A stretch of DNA of 64,000 bases from Rhodococcus rhodnii (GTDB taxonomy: Bacteria; Actinomycetota; Actinomycetes; Mycobacteriales; Pseudonocardiaceae). How positions within the stretch are numbered: the stretch's first letter is position 1; every line of letters begins with the position of its first letter. The notes beneath the pieces were generated by a model. The model was given only the letters and a program-made list of their open reading frames with translations, was not told where the DNA came from and made no database searches. Shown piece after piece: positions 9,104-16,976 of the stretch. The position numbers and the translations under genes are program-made. The stretch spans positions 9,500 to 73,499 of the forward strand of contig JOAA01000041.1 of NCBI GenBank assembly GCA_000720375.1. Reading direction: 5' to 3'.

Positions 9104-9667
9104 TCAAGCGGAGTCGACAAGCAGATGCCCAAGCATCCGAATCATCTCCCGCTCAACCCGGTCAAGCGCCTTGATGTCCTGCCGAGCACGCGCAACCACA
9201 GTCGCCCCCTCGATCGACGTGATCAGCAAAGTCGCCGCGGAAACCGCCCGTTCGCCGGAAACACCCCGTTTGACCAGCAAATCCGCAATGGTCCGTTCCC
9301 ACTTGCCAAAGACCTCGCCCGCAGCCCGATAGGCATCGACGGACTCAGCGGCACCGAGAGCGGCGGCGACAATCGGGCAGCTGGTCTGAATGTCCTTGGT
9401 GAGCTCGGCCCGCCAGAACTCGAACAGCGCCCTCGTCAGCTCGATGGGGTCATCGAACTTCCCGATCATCCGGTTCATCAGCTCGCCGGCCCACGCGGTG
9501 GCCTCAGCGGCAAGCTGGTTCTTCCCACCAGGAAAGTGGTGGTAGATCGACCCTCTAGGCGCCCCACTGTGCTCGATGATGTCAGCAAGAGACGTGCCGG
9601 CGATCCCGCGCTCCCGGAAGAGCGTCACCGCACTGCGCACCATCGTCTTACGGACATCGCCAGCCAT
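9104..9667 (-). CDS. TetR-family transcriptional regulator
   Basis: The 187-residue protein has an N-terminal TetR helix-turn-helix (FRERGIAGTSLADIIEHSG, then APRGSIYHHFPGGKNQL), followed by a helical ligand domain resembling the LmrA/YxaF-like subgroup (FEFWRAELTKDIQTSCPIVAA). It should act as a repressor released by a small molecule. A -10-like TACGCT (minus strand, 9675-9680) sits seven bases before the ATG, suggesting a leaderless transcript. The 16-bp operator candidate lies immediately upstream of that -10. It is oriented like the downstream oxidoreductase gene, 61 bases away, and probably controls both. Confidence 0.88.
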   Translation of the reverse strand: MAGDVRKTMVRSAVTLFRERGIAGTSLADIIEHSGAPRGSIYHHFPGGKNQLAAEATAWAGELMNRMIGKFDDPIELTRALFEFWRAELTKDIQTSCPIVAAALGAAESVDAYRAAGEVFGKWERTIADLLVKRGVSGERAVSAATLLITSIEGATVVARARQDIKALDRVEREMIRMLGHLLVDSA

Positions 9668-9674
9668 GACGGCC

Positions 9675-9697
9675 AGCGTACTATGACGACCAGCATA
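9675..9697 (-). promoter_or_regulatory. tetR leaderless promoter -10 and autoregulatory operator
   Basis: On the minus strand TACGCT is followed by GGCCGTC and the tetR ATG, the spacing of a leaderless actinobacterial start. Directly upstream, 9682-9697 is the second copy of the TATGCT-NNN-CGTCATA site, positioned between the presumed -35 and -10. Confidence 0.55.
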
Positions 9698-9921
9698 GTG
9701 AAATGGGCTGACGTTTCAGTGTCATCTTTTCGAACCAGCTGAAGCGGACCGCTATTCACCTCAATTACGTCACGCAAGCTTGCCGCCTTGTTCTCTTGGT
9801 AGTCAAGAGATTTGTCAGTAGAATTGCGATGAGTCAGCGTGGCCATACCGTGAGTTGGGTCCCAGCCTTGACGCACGGTCAACCTCCCTGCTGTCTTCAT
9901 CTTCGAGGTGGGGAGGTGGAG

Positions 9922-10443
9922 ATGAACGACTGGATATCAGAAGGGATGGTCAGCGGCGGCCGAGTGCCACTGGTCAACCTGGTCATTTCCTTCGAGCCAC
10001 AGGAGTGCTACCTGGTCCAGCTCGGTCCGGCCGGTCCCAGCTGCCCACGCGTCGCATTGGCCTTCGGGCCTGGCGTCACCGGCCAGCTAGGCCCGGGCAT
10101 CGAAAACGCGACCAAGTCCGCACTCGGCTTGGTCGTGACGTATATCGGGGTGTTGTCCTTCGAAGTCACCTCATCGGCGATCGACATGTACGTCCTGGTG
10201 AGTGCCCGCCAGCCAACCACTTGGCCACGCGGCACCACGCTGATGACCCTGCCCCAGCTCGTTGCGGCAGGCGCGGACCTCGCACTCGTCAGCCTCTTCC
10301 AAGCCGCAGCAGGCCGAACCGCGGCTGAACGATTCGCCCTGGGAATTGGCAGCGCGGTCCAGCACGCCCTCGCCAGATCTGTCGAGTCCTCGAAGAACGT
10401 TTCACGGTGGAGGACGGCCGCGCAGGCTGGTCCCAGTACTTGA
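9922..10443 (+). CDS. N-terminal half of a frameshifted toroid protein (unknown domain)
   Basis: ATG 9922 follows GGGGAGGTGGA. The 173 residues align throughout with the N-terminal third of the gene at 11451: both have VxLVIS, a VQ(L/I)G-x-GGP/AGP-x-CP segment, (Y/F)IGVLSF, then F-x-VLV. The fold could be Nudix-like, but no Nudix box (GX5EX7REUXEEXGU) is visible, so no enzyme activity is proposed. Near 10380 the alignment to the neighbour jumps from this frame to the frame of the next entry, so the last 20 or so residues here are out of frame. Either a one-base deletion split a single gene, or the two parts are now made separately. It opens the operon that leads to viperin. Confidence 0.6.
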   Translation: MNDWISEGMVSGGRVPLVNLVISFEPQECYLVQLGPAGPSCPRVALAFGPGVTGQLGPGIENATKSALGLVVTYIGVLSFEVTSSAIDMYVLVSARQPTTWPRGTTLMTLPQLVAAGADLALVSLFQAAAGRTAAERFALGIGSAVQHALARSVESSKNVSRWRTAAQAGPST

Positions 10444-11447
10444 GCAATGACGCGGTCGGCGTGTTGTCCTCCGCGCAAGGGCTATTGGCATTGGCCCATA
10501 CCTGCGCCCGAAGCCGTTATGTCGAGCCAGTCGCCCGATGCCTTGAACAGGCGCAGAACAACGATGGCGGTTGGCAGGTGAAGCATTCCCTGCGGGGTGA
10601 GCCGACTCAGATCTCCATCACCGAGAGCACCTGCTACTGCCTGTGGGCGTTGGTCGAGTCGGGACGTACCGAGGAGGAGTGCATCGCCGTCTCCAGTGGA
10701 GCGGCCTGGCTGCTGAACACCCAACGACGGTCAGGCGGATGGGGAGTCTCCGAACGCAGCGCGGAAGCACAAGTGATCGCGACCGCCTTCGCGGTCAGAA
10801 TGCTTGCCCGCCTTGGCAACCGTGGTGCAGTGGAAAGAGGGGTCTGCTGGTTGCGGGAGTCCCAACGCGAAGACGGCTCATGGCCACTCGACCGGGTTGT
10901 CGCGCCATCCGAACCAGATCTCTCACCCCCAGCACCAACGGCCCATGCGATCATCGCGTTGTCGGCAGCAGGTGTGCCACCGACCGACAATGCCGTTATC
11001 CAAGGCGCGGCCTATTTGCGGCGCCGGTTCAACGCCAGGGCTGCGGAACCATGGCCATCGGCGTTGTCCGACACGCTCGTCGATCCGCAGACCGACTCCC
11101 GGCTGTTGTTCCGGCACTACACGACGCCGTGGGCCTTGGTGGCACTGAGCCTGGCCGGAGCCGGGCTGAGCGACCCGCTCATCCAACTGGGCGTTCGCCA
11201 ACTGCTGGCACAGCAAATGCCGAGCGGCGCCTGGCGGTGCAGCGCGACAGTGCCGTCTTCTCCAACGGTGTGGGCGGCGCATGACACGGTGTTCGCCTTG
11301 AAGACCGTCGTCTCGATCGGCGCGCGGATCCTTCAGTCGGCACCAGTGCTTGGCCTCACCACGACGTCACTCGAGTCGATGATGGTCAATTTTCTGCTGA
11401 GCAACGGATCTTTCCCAGCTGGTGCGGAAGAAGCGATGGGGGCGTGA
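10407..11447 (+). CDS. C-terminal alpha/alpha-toroid half of the frameshifted protein
   Basis: From a possible GTG at 10407 the frame encodes 346 residues of prenyltransferase/squalene-cyclase-type repeats: CLEQAQNNDGGW, WLLNTQRRSGGW, WLRESQREDGSW and LLAQQMPSGAW. These QW-like repeats build an alpha/alpha barrel. The segment corresponding to the DxDD proton donor of class II terpene cyclases reads PDLSPPAPTAHA, so that chemistry looks lost and a scaffolding or binding role is more likely. The same frame is open upstream of the GTG and there still matches the neighbour (VLEERFTVEDGRAGW against CLLNAFAVDDGQVGW), which shows a frameshift rather than a native start. The next gene begins three bases after the stop. 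Confidence 0.6.
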   Translation: MEDGRAGWSQYLSNDAVGVLSSAQGLLALAHTCARSRYVEPVARCLEQAQNNDGGWQVKHSLRGEPTQISITESTCYCLWALVESGRTEEECIAVSSGAAWLLNTQRRSGGWGVSERSAEAQVIATAFAVRMLARLGNRGAVERGVCWLRESQREDGSWPLDRVVAPSEPDLSPPAPTAHAIIALSAAGVPPTDNAVIQGAAYLRRRFNARAAEPWPSALSDTLVDPQTDSRLLFRHYTTPWALVALSLAGAGLSDPLIQLGVRQLLAQQMPSGAWRCSATVPSSPTVWAAHDTVFALKTVVSIGARILQSAPVLGLTTTSLESMMVNFLLSNGSFPAGAEEAMGA

Positions 11448-11450
11448 CCA

Positions 11451-12914
11451 ATGCCGCCGAGCCTGACAGTGAGTCTGGTCATTTCAACGGGCTCAGACGA
11501 TCGTTTCTTCGTCCAGATCGGACACGGCGGACCCGGCTGTCCGCAAGTGGTGGTGACCACTGATTCGGGTGAACTCGCCTTGCCGGTCGAGGCGGCGATG
11601 CTGGGCACATTCAAGCTGAGGGCGGACTTCATCGGTGTCCTTTCCTTTGTGGAACCGGACCTGTTCGTTCTCGTGCGGCTGGCTGATCCGGACGCGTCCG
11701 CACCTGACTTCGAGAAGATGTCGTTGTCGGATTTGTCGTCGTCGCCCGGTGTTTCGCCGCAGATCGTCTCGATCTTCCGGGCAGCGTCGGAACGGTCACT
11801 CGCTCAGCGGTTCGCCGACGAGGTGGATTCCGCCATCGACAGTGCCCTTGACCGCGCGTCCGCTTGCTTGCTCAATGCTTTCGCTGTGGACGACGGCCAG
11901 GTCGGGTGGTCGGTCGACCTCAATGTCGACCTTGTCGGCGTGCTGTCGTCCGCACAGGCCATCCTGGCGTTGATCCACGCGGGCCGACGGGACTACCGGA
12001 TCGAGCAGGCGACGACGTGCCTGGAGCAAGCGCAGAACCGTGACGGTGGCTGGCAGGTCAAGTACTCCTTGACGGGGAAACCCAACGGACTCTCGATCAC
12101 CGAGAGCACGTGCTTCTCGCTGTGGGCGTTGCTTGAGGCCGGCAGGCCGGTCGACGGGTCGGCCATTGCCGGTGGGGCTGGCTGGTTGCTGTCCACCCAG
12201 GGGCTCTCAGGTGGCTGGCCGACCTCCAACCTGACCAGGGAAAGCCGCGTCATCCCGACTGCGCTGGCGGTGCAGGTCCTGGCCAGACTGGGATTCCACC
12301 AGGCCGCGGCGCAAGGCGTGAAGTGGCTTCGAGCGGCGCAGACGGTGAGTGGCGGATGGGGCTACCTCCCGGCGAACGGCACTCCCGAAGGCGAACCGGA
12401 CGTGGCCCCCACGGCCCACGCGGTGATCAGCCTGTTGACGGCCACCGTGCCGCAGGACGACAAGGCCGTGCTGCGGGCGTGTGCCTATTTGCGTGAGACG
12501 TTCCACCGAGCCACTGATGCGATGCCATGGCAATCCTCGATAGCGACACCTGCGGTCGACACGAGGTCCACGTTGCCCTACAGGCATTTCGCGACGCCGT
12601 GGGCCGTCAGCGCGTTGCTGCTGGCGGGAGCTGATCTGAGTGAACCTCTGGTGCAGTCCGCGCTCAGCAGGCTGCTGCAAGCCCAGCAGGCCGACGGAGT
12701 ATGGCGTGAGCCGACCTTCGCGAACGAACCACACTTATGGGCCGTGCACGACGCGGTGTACGCACTGAAGAACGCCAAATCCCTGGCAAGTTTGGGACAG
12801 GCGGCAGTTCGGCATCACCATCGGCAGGCCGAAGCGGCCACCAAAACCGCACTGTGCTGGCTCACTCGAACGCGTGACTTCGACACACGTCACCGTGAAC
12901 GTCAGAGCCCCTGA
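11451..12914 (+). CDS. Two-domain protein: unknown N-terminal domain plus alpha/alpha-toroid
   Basis: The 487-residue protein is the intact paralogue of the preceding broken gene. Residues 1-150 form the unknown, possibly Nudix-like, domain (SLVISTGSDDRFFVQIG, DFIGVLSF, MSLSDL). Residues 150-460 carry four QW-type repeats (CLEQAQNRDGGW, WLLSTQGLSGGW, WLRAAQTVSGGW, LLQAQQADGVW). In place of the class II cyclase DxDD motif it reads DVAP, so terpene cyclisation is not expected. No signal peptide or membrane segment is seen. It lies three bases after one neighbour and 36 before viperin, all on the same strand, so the three are likely one unit, although viperin may also have its own promoter. The function is unknown; context suggests anti-phage defence. 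Confidence 0.75.
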   Translation: MPPSLTVSLVISTGSDDRFFVQIGHGGPGCPQVVVTTDSGELALPVEAAMLGTFKLRADFIGVLSFVEPDLFVLVRLADPDASAPDFEKMSLSDLSSSPGVSPQIVSIFRAASERSLAQRFADEVDSAIDSALDRASACLLNAFAVDDGQVGWSVDLNVDLVGVLSSAQAILALIHAGRRDYRIEQATTCLEQAQNRDGGWQVKYSLTGKPNGLSITESTCFSLWALLEAGRPVDGSAIAGGAGWLLSTQGLSGGWPTSNLTRESRVIPTALAVQVLARLGFHQAAAQGVKWLRAAQTVSGGWGYLPANGTPEGEPDVAPTAHAVISLLTATVPQDDKAVLRACAYLRETFHRATDAMPWQSSIATPAVDTRSTLPYRHFATPWAVSALLLAGADLSEPLVQSALSRLLQAQQADGVWREPTFANEPHLWAVHDAVYALKNAKSLASLGQAAVRHHHRQAEAATKTALCWLTRTRDFDTRHRERQSP

Positions 12915-12937
12915 CACGCTCTCGGCATTGGCACATG

Positions 12938-12943
12938 CATAAT
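12938..12943 (+). promoter_or_regulatory. Putative leaderless promoter -10 for viperin
   Basis: CATAAT is followed by seven bases and then the viperin ATG, which has no ribosome-binding site. This is the geometry of leaderless transcription in actinobacteria. A CTGACA at 12911-12916 is a possible -35, but the 21-base spacing is long. Confidence 0.35.
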
Positions 12944-12950
12944 TCCGCGC

Positions 12951-14006
12951 ATGATCTCGTCGGCGCAGTCCGGACAGTCATCATATGTTCCGTCTGTCAA
13001 CTACCATCTGTGGCAGGCATGTAACATGCGGTGTCGATTCTGTTTTGCCACATTTCAGGGTGTTCGTCAAAATGTTTTGCCCGAGGGTCATCTCGATCGG
13101 TACGATGCTTTGCGCATCGTGCGTGCGCTCGCCAGAGCGGGATTTGTGAAGATCAATTTCGCTGGTGGCGAGCCGTTCCTCTGTCCATGGCTGGGTGAGT
13201 TGGTCGCCTATGCCAAGAAGCTGGGCATGGTGACGTCGGTGGTGACCAACGGCAGCTACTTCGACCGGGACGGCGCTGCTCACCTGTTGGAACATCTGGA
13301 CTGGCTGGTGCTGAGCGTCGACAGTCTCGATCCTGAGACTCTGCGCACGACCGGCCGGGTCGCGGCGCATCGGCCCATGTCGATGCGGCGGTACCTGGAT
13401 ATTTGCCGCGATGTCGCAGTCGCGGGTGTTCGGTTGAAGATAAACACGGTGGTGACATCGGCGAACTACGATGAGGACTTCACCGAGTTTATTCGGCGGG
13501 CTCGTCCGCATCGCTGGAAGATCATGCAGATGCTTCCATTGGAAGGCCCTGACTCGAGGCGGGCCGATGACTTGATTGTGAGCGGCGAGGACTTCGATCA
13601 CTTCGTCGCGAAAAATCGCCGCGTGAAGAAATACCGTGTGGTTGTGGTTCCCGAGACGAACGCGGACATGGTCGGCAGCTATGTGATGATTGATCCGGCT
13701 GGCCGCTTCTATGACAATGTCTCAGGGGAATACCGATACAGTAGGCCGATCCTCGATGTCGGAGTCAAGAAGGCGTTTTCGCAGATTTCCTTCTCGAGTG
13801 AGCGATTTTTGGCACGCGGTGGCTTGTACGACTTCCTGGACCGATGGGCTTCGCCACGGATCGGTGAGGCGGCGCGGACTGGAACCCGGATCAGCCACGC
13901 CATCAAGTTGGGTGTGGGGCTTTCGATGAGGCGCGACCTCACGGCTGCCGAAATGGCTTCATGTGATGCGTGGTGGCCGTACCATTCGGTACCCGCAGGG
14001 CGCTGA
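12951..14006 (+). CDS. Prokaryotic viperin (antiviral radical SAM enzyme, ddhNTP synthase family)
   Basis: The 351-residue protein has the radical SAM CX3CX2C motif at Cys-24, Cys-28 and Cys-31 (CNMRCRFCF) and follows vertebrate viperin along its length. Shared elements are SVNYH before the cluster, KINFAGGEPFL, the VTNGS and DSLD segments, LKINTVV, RWKIMQMLPLEG, VPETNADM-x-x-SY and ILDVGV near the C-terminus. Viperins convert CTP, GTP or UTP into 3'-deoxy-3',4'-didehydro nucleotides that terminate phage RNA synthesis. The substrate nucleotide here cannot be told from sequence. The eukaryotic amphipathic N-terminal helix is absent, as in other bacterial forms. There is no ribosome site; it may be leaderless. 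No nucleotide kinase gene is adjacent; instead the two toroid proteins precede it. Confidence 0.92.
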   Translation: MISSAQSGQSSYVPSVNYHLWQACNMRCRFCFATFQGVRQNVLPEGHLDRYDALRIVRALARAGFVKINFAGGEPFLCPWLGELVAYAKKLGMVTSVVTNGSYFDRDGAAHLLEHLDWLVLSVDSLDPETLRTTGRVAAHRPMSMRRYLDICRDVAVAGVRLKINTVVTSANYDEDFTEFIRRARPHRWKIMQMLPLEGPDSRRADDLIVSGEDFDHFVAKNRRVKKYRVVVVPETNADMVGSYVMIDPAGRFYDNVSGEYRYSRPILDVGVKKAFSQISFSSERFLARGGLYDFLDRWASPRIGEAARTGTRISHAIKLGVGLSMRRDLTAAEMASCDAWWPYHSVPAGR

Positions 14007-14055
14007 CCTGCGGGGACGTGTGGTACATCTGGGACGCTGAAGCGTGGGAGGCGTC

Positions 14056-14781
14056 GTGGCTGAGGAGCAGGATCCGGTTGACCGGGTGGTCGCGCAAGCG
14101 GGCAAACTCGCGGGCTGGCTGGCGAGGACGAGCTGGCAAGCGGCGGGTCGGTTGCCAGGTGGCGAAGTAGCCCAGCGGCAGTTCCGGAAAGCCGAGAAGG
14201 CCGTTCTCGACCAGGTTCGCAAGCGCCTCGACGAAGAAGGGACCTTCACGGACAGGCTGATCGAGGCCCCGCCTGCCGTGGTCGACGGGCACGTCGACCC
14301 GGTGCGGTCGGCGATGGCCGAGCTGCTGAGGTTGTCCACGGAGCTTGGTCGGGAGCAGGGGCGGCACCACCTTTTCATGTCGATCGTCCGCCAGCTCGTT
14401 CCCGATGAGGCGCGGATCCTTGCTGCGTTGAGCGATGGTGAGGTGTACGCCCTTGTGCACGTGGCCGGGCGGTCGACGTTGGGTGGGCCGCAGCGGATCG
14501 TGCTGCGGAACGCTTCCTCGGTCGGGCGGGCGGCCGGTGTGATGTTGCCGGATCTTGTTCCGGACTACGTCACTCGGCTGCTGAGTCTCGGTGTTGTCCA
14601 CACTGGACCTGAGGATCAGAGTCTCGGCACTCAGTACGACATCCTGCTCACCGAGGATCGGGTTCGTAGCGCCGAGACCGAGGTCCGCACTGTCCACAAG
14701 CTCAGCCCGCGGTACCTGAAACGAACCGTCAAACTGTCTACTTTGGGCACGCAGTTCTGGGACGCGGCGCGGCCGGGATGA
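14056..14781 (+). CDS. Abi-alpha (DUF4393)-like protein
   Basis: The protein of about 241 residues has a charged helical first half and a second half typical of the Abi-alpha family: HHLFMSIVRQLVPDEARILAAL, then a segment ending near DYVTRLLSLGVV, and a closing KLSTLGTQFWDA. Abi-alpha proteins are named for abortive infection, but their mechanism is unknown. The GTG at 14056 is chosen because GGGAGG precedes it; a GTG at 14044 is possible. The stop overlaps the start of the DUF445 gene in an ATGA, so the two products are made together. It lies 49 bases after viperin on the same strand, which extends the defence-like island. Confidence 0.72.
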   Translation: MAEEQDPVDRVVAQAGKLAGWLARTSWQAAGRLPGGEVAQRQFRKAEKAVLDQVRKRLDEEGTFTDRLIEAPPAVVDGHVDPVRSAMAELLRLSTELGREQGRHHLFMSIVRQLVPDEARILAALSDGEVYALVHVAGRSTLGGPQRIVLRNASSVGRAAGVMLPDLVPDYVTRLLSLGVVHTGPEDQSLGTQYDILLTEDRVRSAETEVRTVHKLSPRYLKRTVKLSTLGTQFWDAARPG

Positions 14782-16016
14782 TCGACGAGATCGTCGCCGA
14801 TTTCCAGCGGAACTGGCATGTTTACGCTTCCATGCCGGTCATCGCCGCCCTCATCGGGTACGTCACCAAGGTCGTCGCTATCCGGATGATGTTCCGGCCC
14901 ATCGAGTTTCGGGGCATCCGGCCGTTCTTTGGTTGGCAGGGCATCGTTCCGCGCAAGGCCGCGCGGATGGCGGCCATCGCGTGCGACACCATGACCGATC
15001 GGCTCATCTCCGCCGGTGAGGTCGTGCAGCGGCTCGATCCGGAGCGGGTCGCCAAGGAGTTGCAGCGGCCGCTGCTCGAGGCGGTCGCCGAGATCACTCG
15101 GGAGATCGCCGAGGAATACCAGCCCGCGCTCTGGGAATCCTTGCCGCCGCAGGCGCAGGACCTCGTCGTCCGGCGGGTTCAGGCCGAGGCGCCCAACGTC
15201 GTCAAGGGCATACTGGCCACGGTTCAGTCCGATGTGGACTCCGTGTTCGATCTCAAGGGCATGGTTGTCGAGAACCTCGTCAAGGACAAGGAACTGCTCA
15301 ACCGGATCTTCCTCGAGGCGGGCAAGCGGGAGTTCCAGTTCATCGCCCGGTCCGGCATCGTGTTCGGCTTCGCCATCGGTCTGGTTCAAATGCTTGCTTG
15401 GGCCACCCTCAAGTCGCCGTGGGTGATGCCCATCTTCGGCGGCCTCACCGGCTGGTTCACCGACTGGCTCGCGCTGAAGATGATCTTCAATCCTCGTGAG
15501 CCGAAACGCTACTTCGGCCTGTTCACCTGGCAGGGGCTTTTTCTCAAGCGCCGCAAGGAGGTCGCGGCCGACTACGGCGCGCTGATCGCCAAGGAGATCA
15601 TCACACCGCACAACGTTCTGCACGCTGTCCTGCGAGGACCGTTGGCCGACCGGCTGTTCGCCGTGGTGGAACGGCAGATCACCAGCGCCATGGACCGGCA
15701 GACCAGGCTCGCTCGCCCGCTCGTGGCGATCACGGTCGGCAGCCGCCGGTATCAACAGCTCAAGCACAGCGTCGCCGAGAAGGTCATGCGGCGGATGCCG
15801 GACACCCTCGCCTTCATCGAGGATTACGCCGAAGAGGCGATGGATATCCGCAACACACTCGTCCAGAAGATGCAAGAGCTTTCGCCCGAGGAGTTCGAAG
15901 ATCTGATCAGGCCGGCCTTCCAGCAGGATGAATGGATTTTGATCACCGTCGGCGCGGTACTCGGCTTCGCCGTCGGCGAGCTGCAGGTCCTGCTCGTCGA
16001 GAACCTGGCCAACTGA
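14778..16016 (+). CDS. DUF445-family membrane protein
   Basis: The 412-residue protein has a hydrophobic segment near residues 15-35 (MPVIAALIGYVTKVVAIRMMF), a central pair around residues 190-225 (GFAIGLVQMLAWATL, LTGWFTDWLALKMIFNP) and a C-terminal helix (LITVGAVLGFAVGELQVLLV). The paired GxxTKxxAIRMMFxP / GWFTDWLALKMIFNP repeats are the hallmark of DUF445. The long parts between the membrane segments are helical and probably soluble. The biochemical role is unknown. It is translationally coupled (ATGA) to the Abi-alpha-like gene, so a membrane-associated complex of the two is plausible, though inferred. Confidence 0.85.
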   Translation: MIDEIVADFQRNWHVYASMPVIAALIGYVTKVVAIRMMFRPIEFRGIRPFFGWQGIVPRKAARMAAIACDTMTDRLISAGEVVQRLDPERVAKELQRPLLEAVAEITREIAEEYQPALWESLPPQAQDLVVRRVQAEAPNVVKGILATVQSDVDSVFDLKGMVVENLVKDKELLNRIFLEAGKREFQFIARSGIVFGFAIGLVQMLAWATLKSPWVMPIFGGLTGWFTDWLALKMIFNPREPKRYFGLFTWQGLFLKRRKEVAADYGALIAKEIITPHNVLHAVLRGPLADRLFAVVERQITSAMDRQTRLARPLVAITVGSRRYQQLKHSVAEKVMRRMPDTLAFIEDYAEEAMDIRNTLVQKMQELSPEEFEDLIRPAFQQDEWILITVGAVLGFAVGELQVLLVENLAN

Positions 16017-16066
16017 CCCGCGTTATCCGTGTGCCACTATTGTTAACAGTCCGCGGAAACGCGTCG

Positions 16067-16822
16067 ATGGTCCGGTGGTCGCATTCTCCGGCAGACTCGA
16101 CAATCGGCGAGGTGGGAAAGATCATTCCAAGACGAGTGGCCGGTGGGTCGCTGGCGTACCCACAGGCCAGCCTGCTCGGCCGGCTGTCGGAACGGACCAG
16201 GGAGGATTTCCTCGCGGTCGGTGTTTCGGAAAGCAGGCCGGCAGGTATGACAATCATCAGTCAGGGGGAAACTGATTCCTCCGCGTTGTTGTTGCTGCAC
16301 GGATCGGTGAAAGTGCAGGCCACGGACCCGGGCGGGGAACGGACCCTGCTCGCGATCAGGGTCGGTGGCGATCTCATCGGGGAGATGGCGGCACTCGATG
16401 TCGGTCCGAGATCCGCGACAGTGATCTCGTGCACCGACATTTTCTTCAAGCGGATGACCAAGGCTGAGCTGCGTAACTTCCTGGCCCGCCACCCGGATGC
16501 GGCCATCGAGGTGGCGACCATGTTGAGTGAACGCCTTCGCTGGGCCGACCGCCGAAGAATCGAACACGGTCGTCCGGCAAGCGTGCGGGTGGCGAGAGTT
16601 CTTGTCGACCTATATGAGGCGTATGGCACCCGTTCCGCCGGTCACTGGGATCTGAGTGTGCCGCTCACCAGGGAGGAACTCGCTTCCATCGCCGGTATCA
16701 AACTGTCCACCGCCGAAAAGATCATTCGGACTTTCCAACAGGAAGGCCTGGTCAGTGGCCGTTACCGGGGTATCGCGGTTCTCGATATGAGCAGGCTGAG
16801 ACAGCGCGCCGAAATAGCGTGA
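16067..16822 (+). CDS. Crp/Fnr-family transcriptional regulator
   Basis: The protein of about 251 residues has a cyclic-nucleotide-binding beta-roll (ASLLGRLSERTREDFLAVG, then a phosphate-binding cassette GEMAALDVGPRSATV that keeps the Glu and Arg used to hold cNMP). It ends in a winged helix-turn-helix (LTREELASIAGIKLSTAEKIIRTF). It therefore probably senses a cyclic nucleotide and binds DNA. The start is uncertain; ATG 16067 is the first reasonable codon after the upstream gene. The next gene encodes a nucleotidyl-cyclase-like protein, which suggests a signal maker and reader pair. An ACTGTTAA octamer occurs before both genes. Confidence 0.82.
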   Translation: MVRWSHSPADSTIGEVGKIIPRRVAGGSLAYPQASLLGRLSERTREDFLAVGVSESRPAGMTIISQGETDSSALLLLHGSVKVQATDPGGERTLLAIRVGGDLIGEMAALDVGPRSATVISCTDIFFKRMTKAELRNFLARHPDAAIEVATMLSERLRWADRRRIEHGRPASVRVARVLVDLYEAYGTRSAGHWDLSVPLTREELASIAGIKLSTAEKIIRTFQQEGLVSGRYRGIAVLDMSRLRQRAEIA

Positions 16823-16976
16823 CCCTTGTACTGTTAAAAGGTTGAACCAAGCGGGCGAGCTTGTTGCGTTAAATGCTGACGAACCCGTACCAGTGCCGCT
16901 TTCACGCGGACGACCTACTGCATGATTACGCAGAGCACCAGCATCCCTCGGATCCCTCCACGAAGGGTCTAATTGT

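Noticed and set aside
10360-10410. Programmed ribosomal frameshift in the first toroid gene
   Set aside because: No slippery heptamer or downstream pseudoknot is evident around 10380; a one-base indel explains the data more simply.
10407-12914. Active squalene-hopene or class II terpene cyclases
   Set aside because: QW-like repeats are present, but the DxDD position reads DVAP or an equivalent, and the N-terminal domain is unrelated to cyclases.
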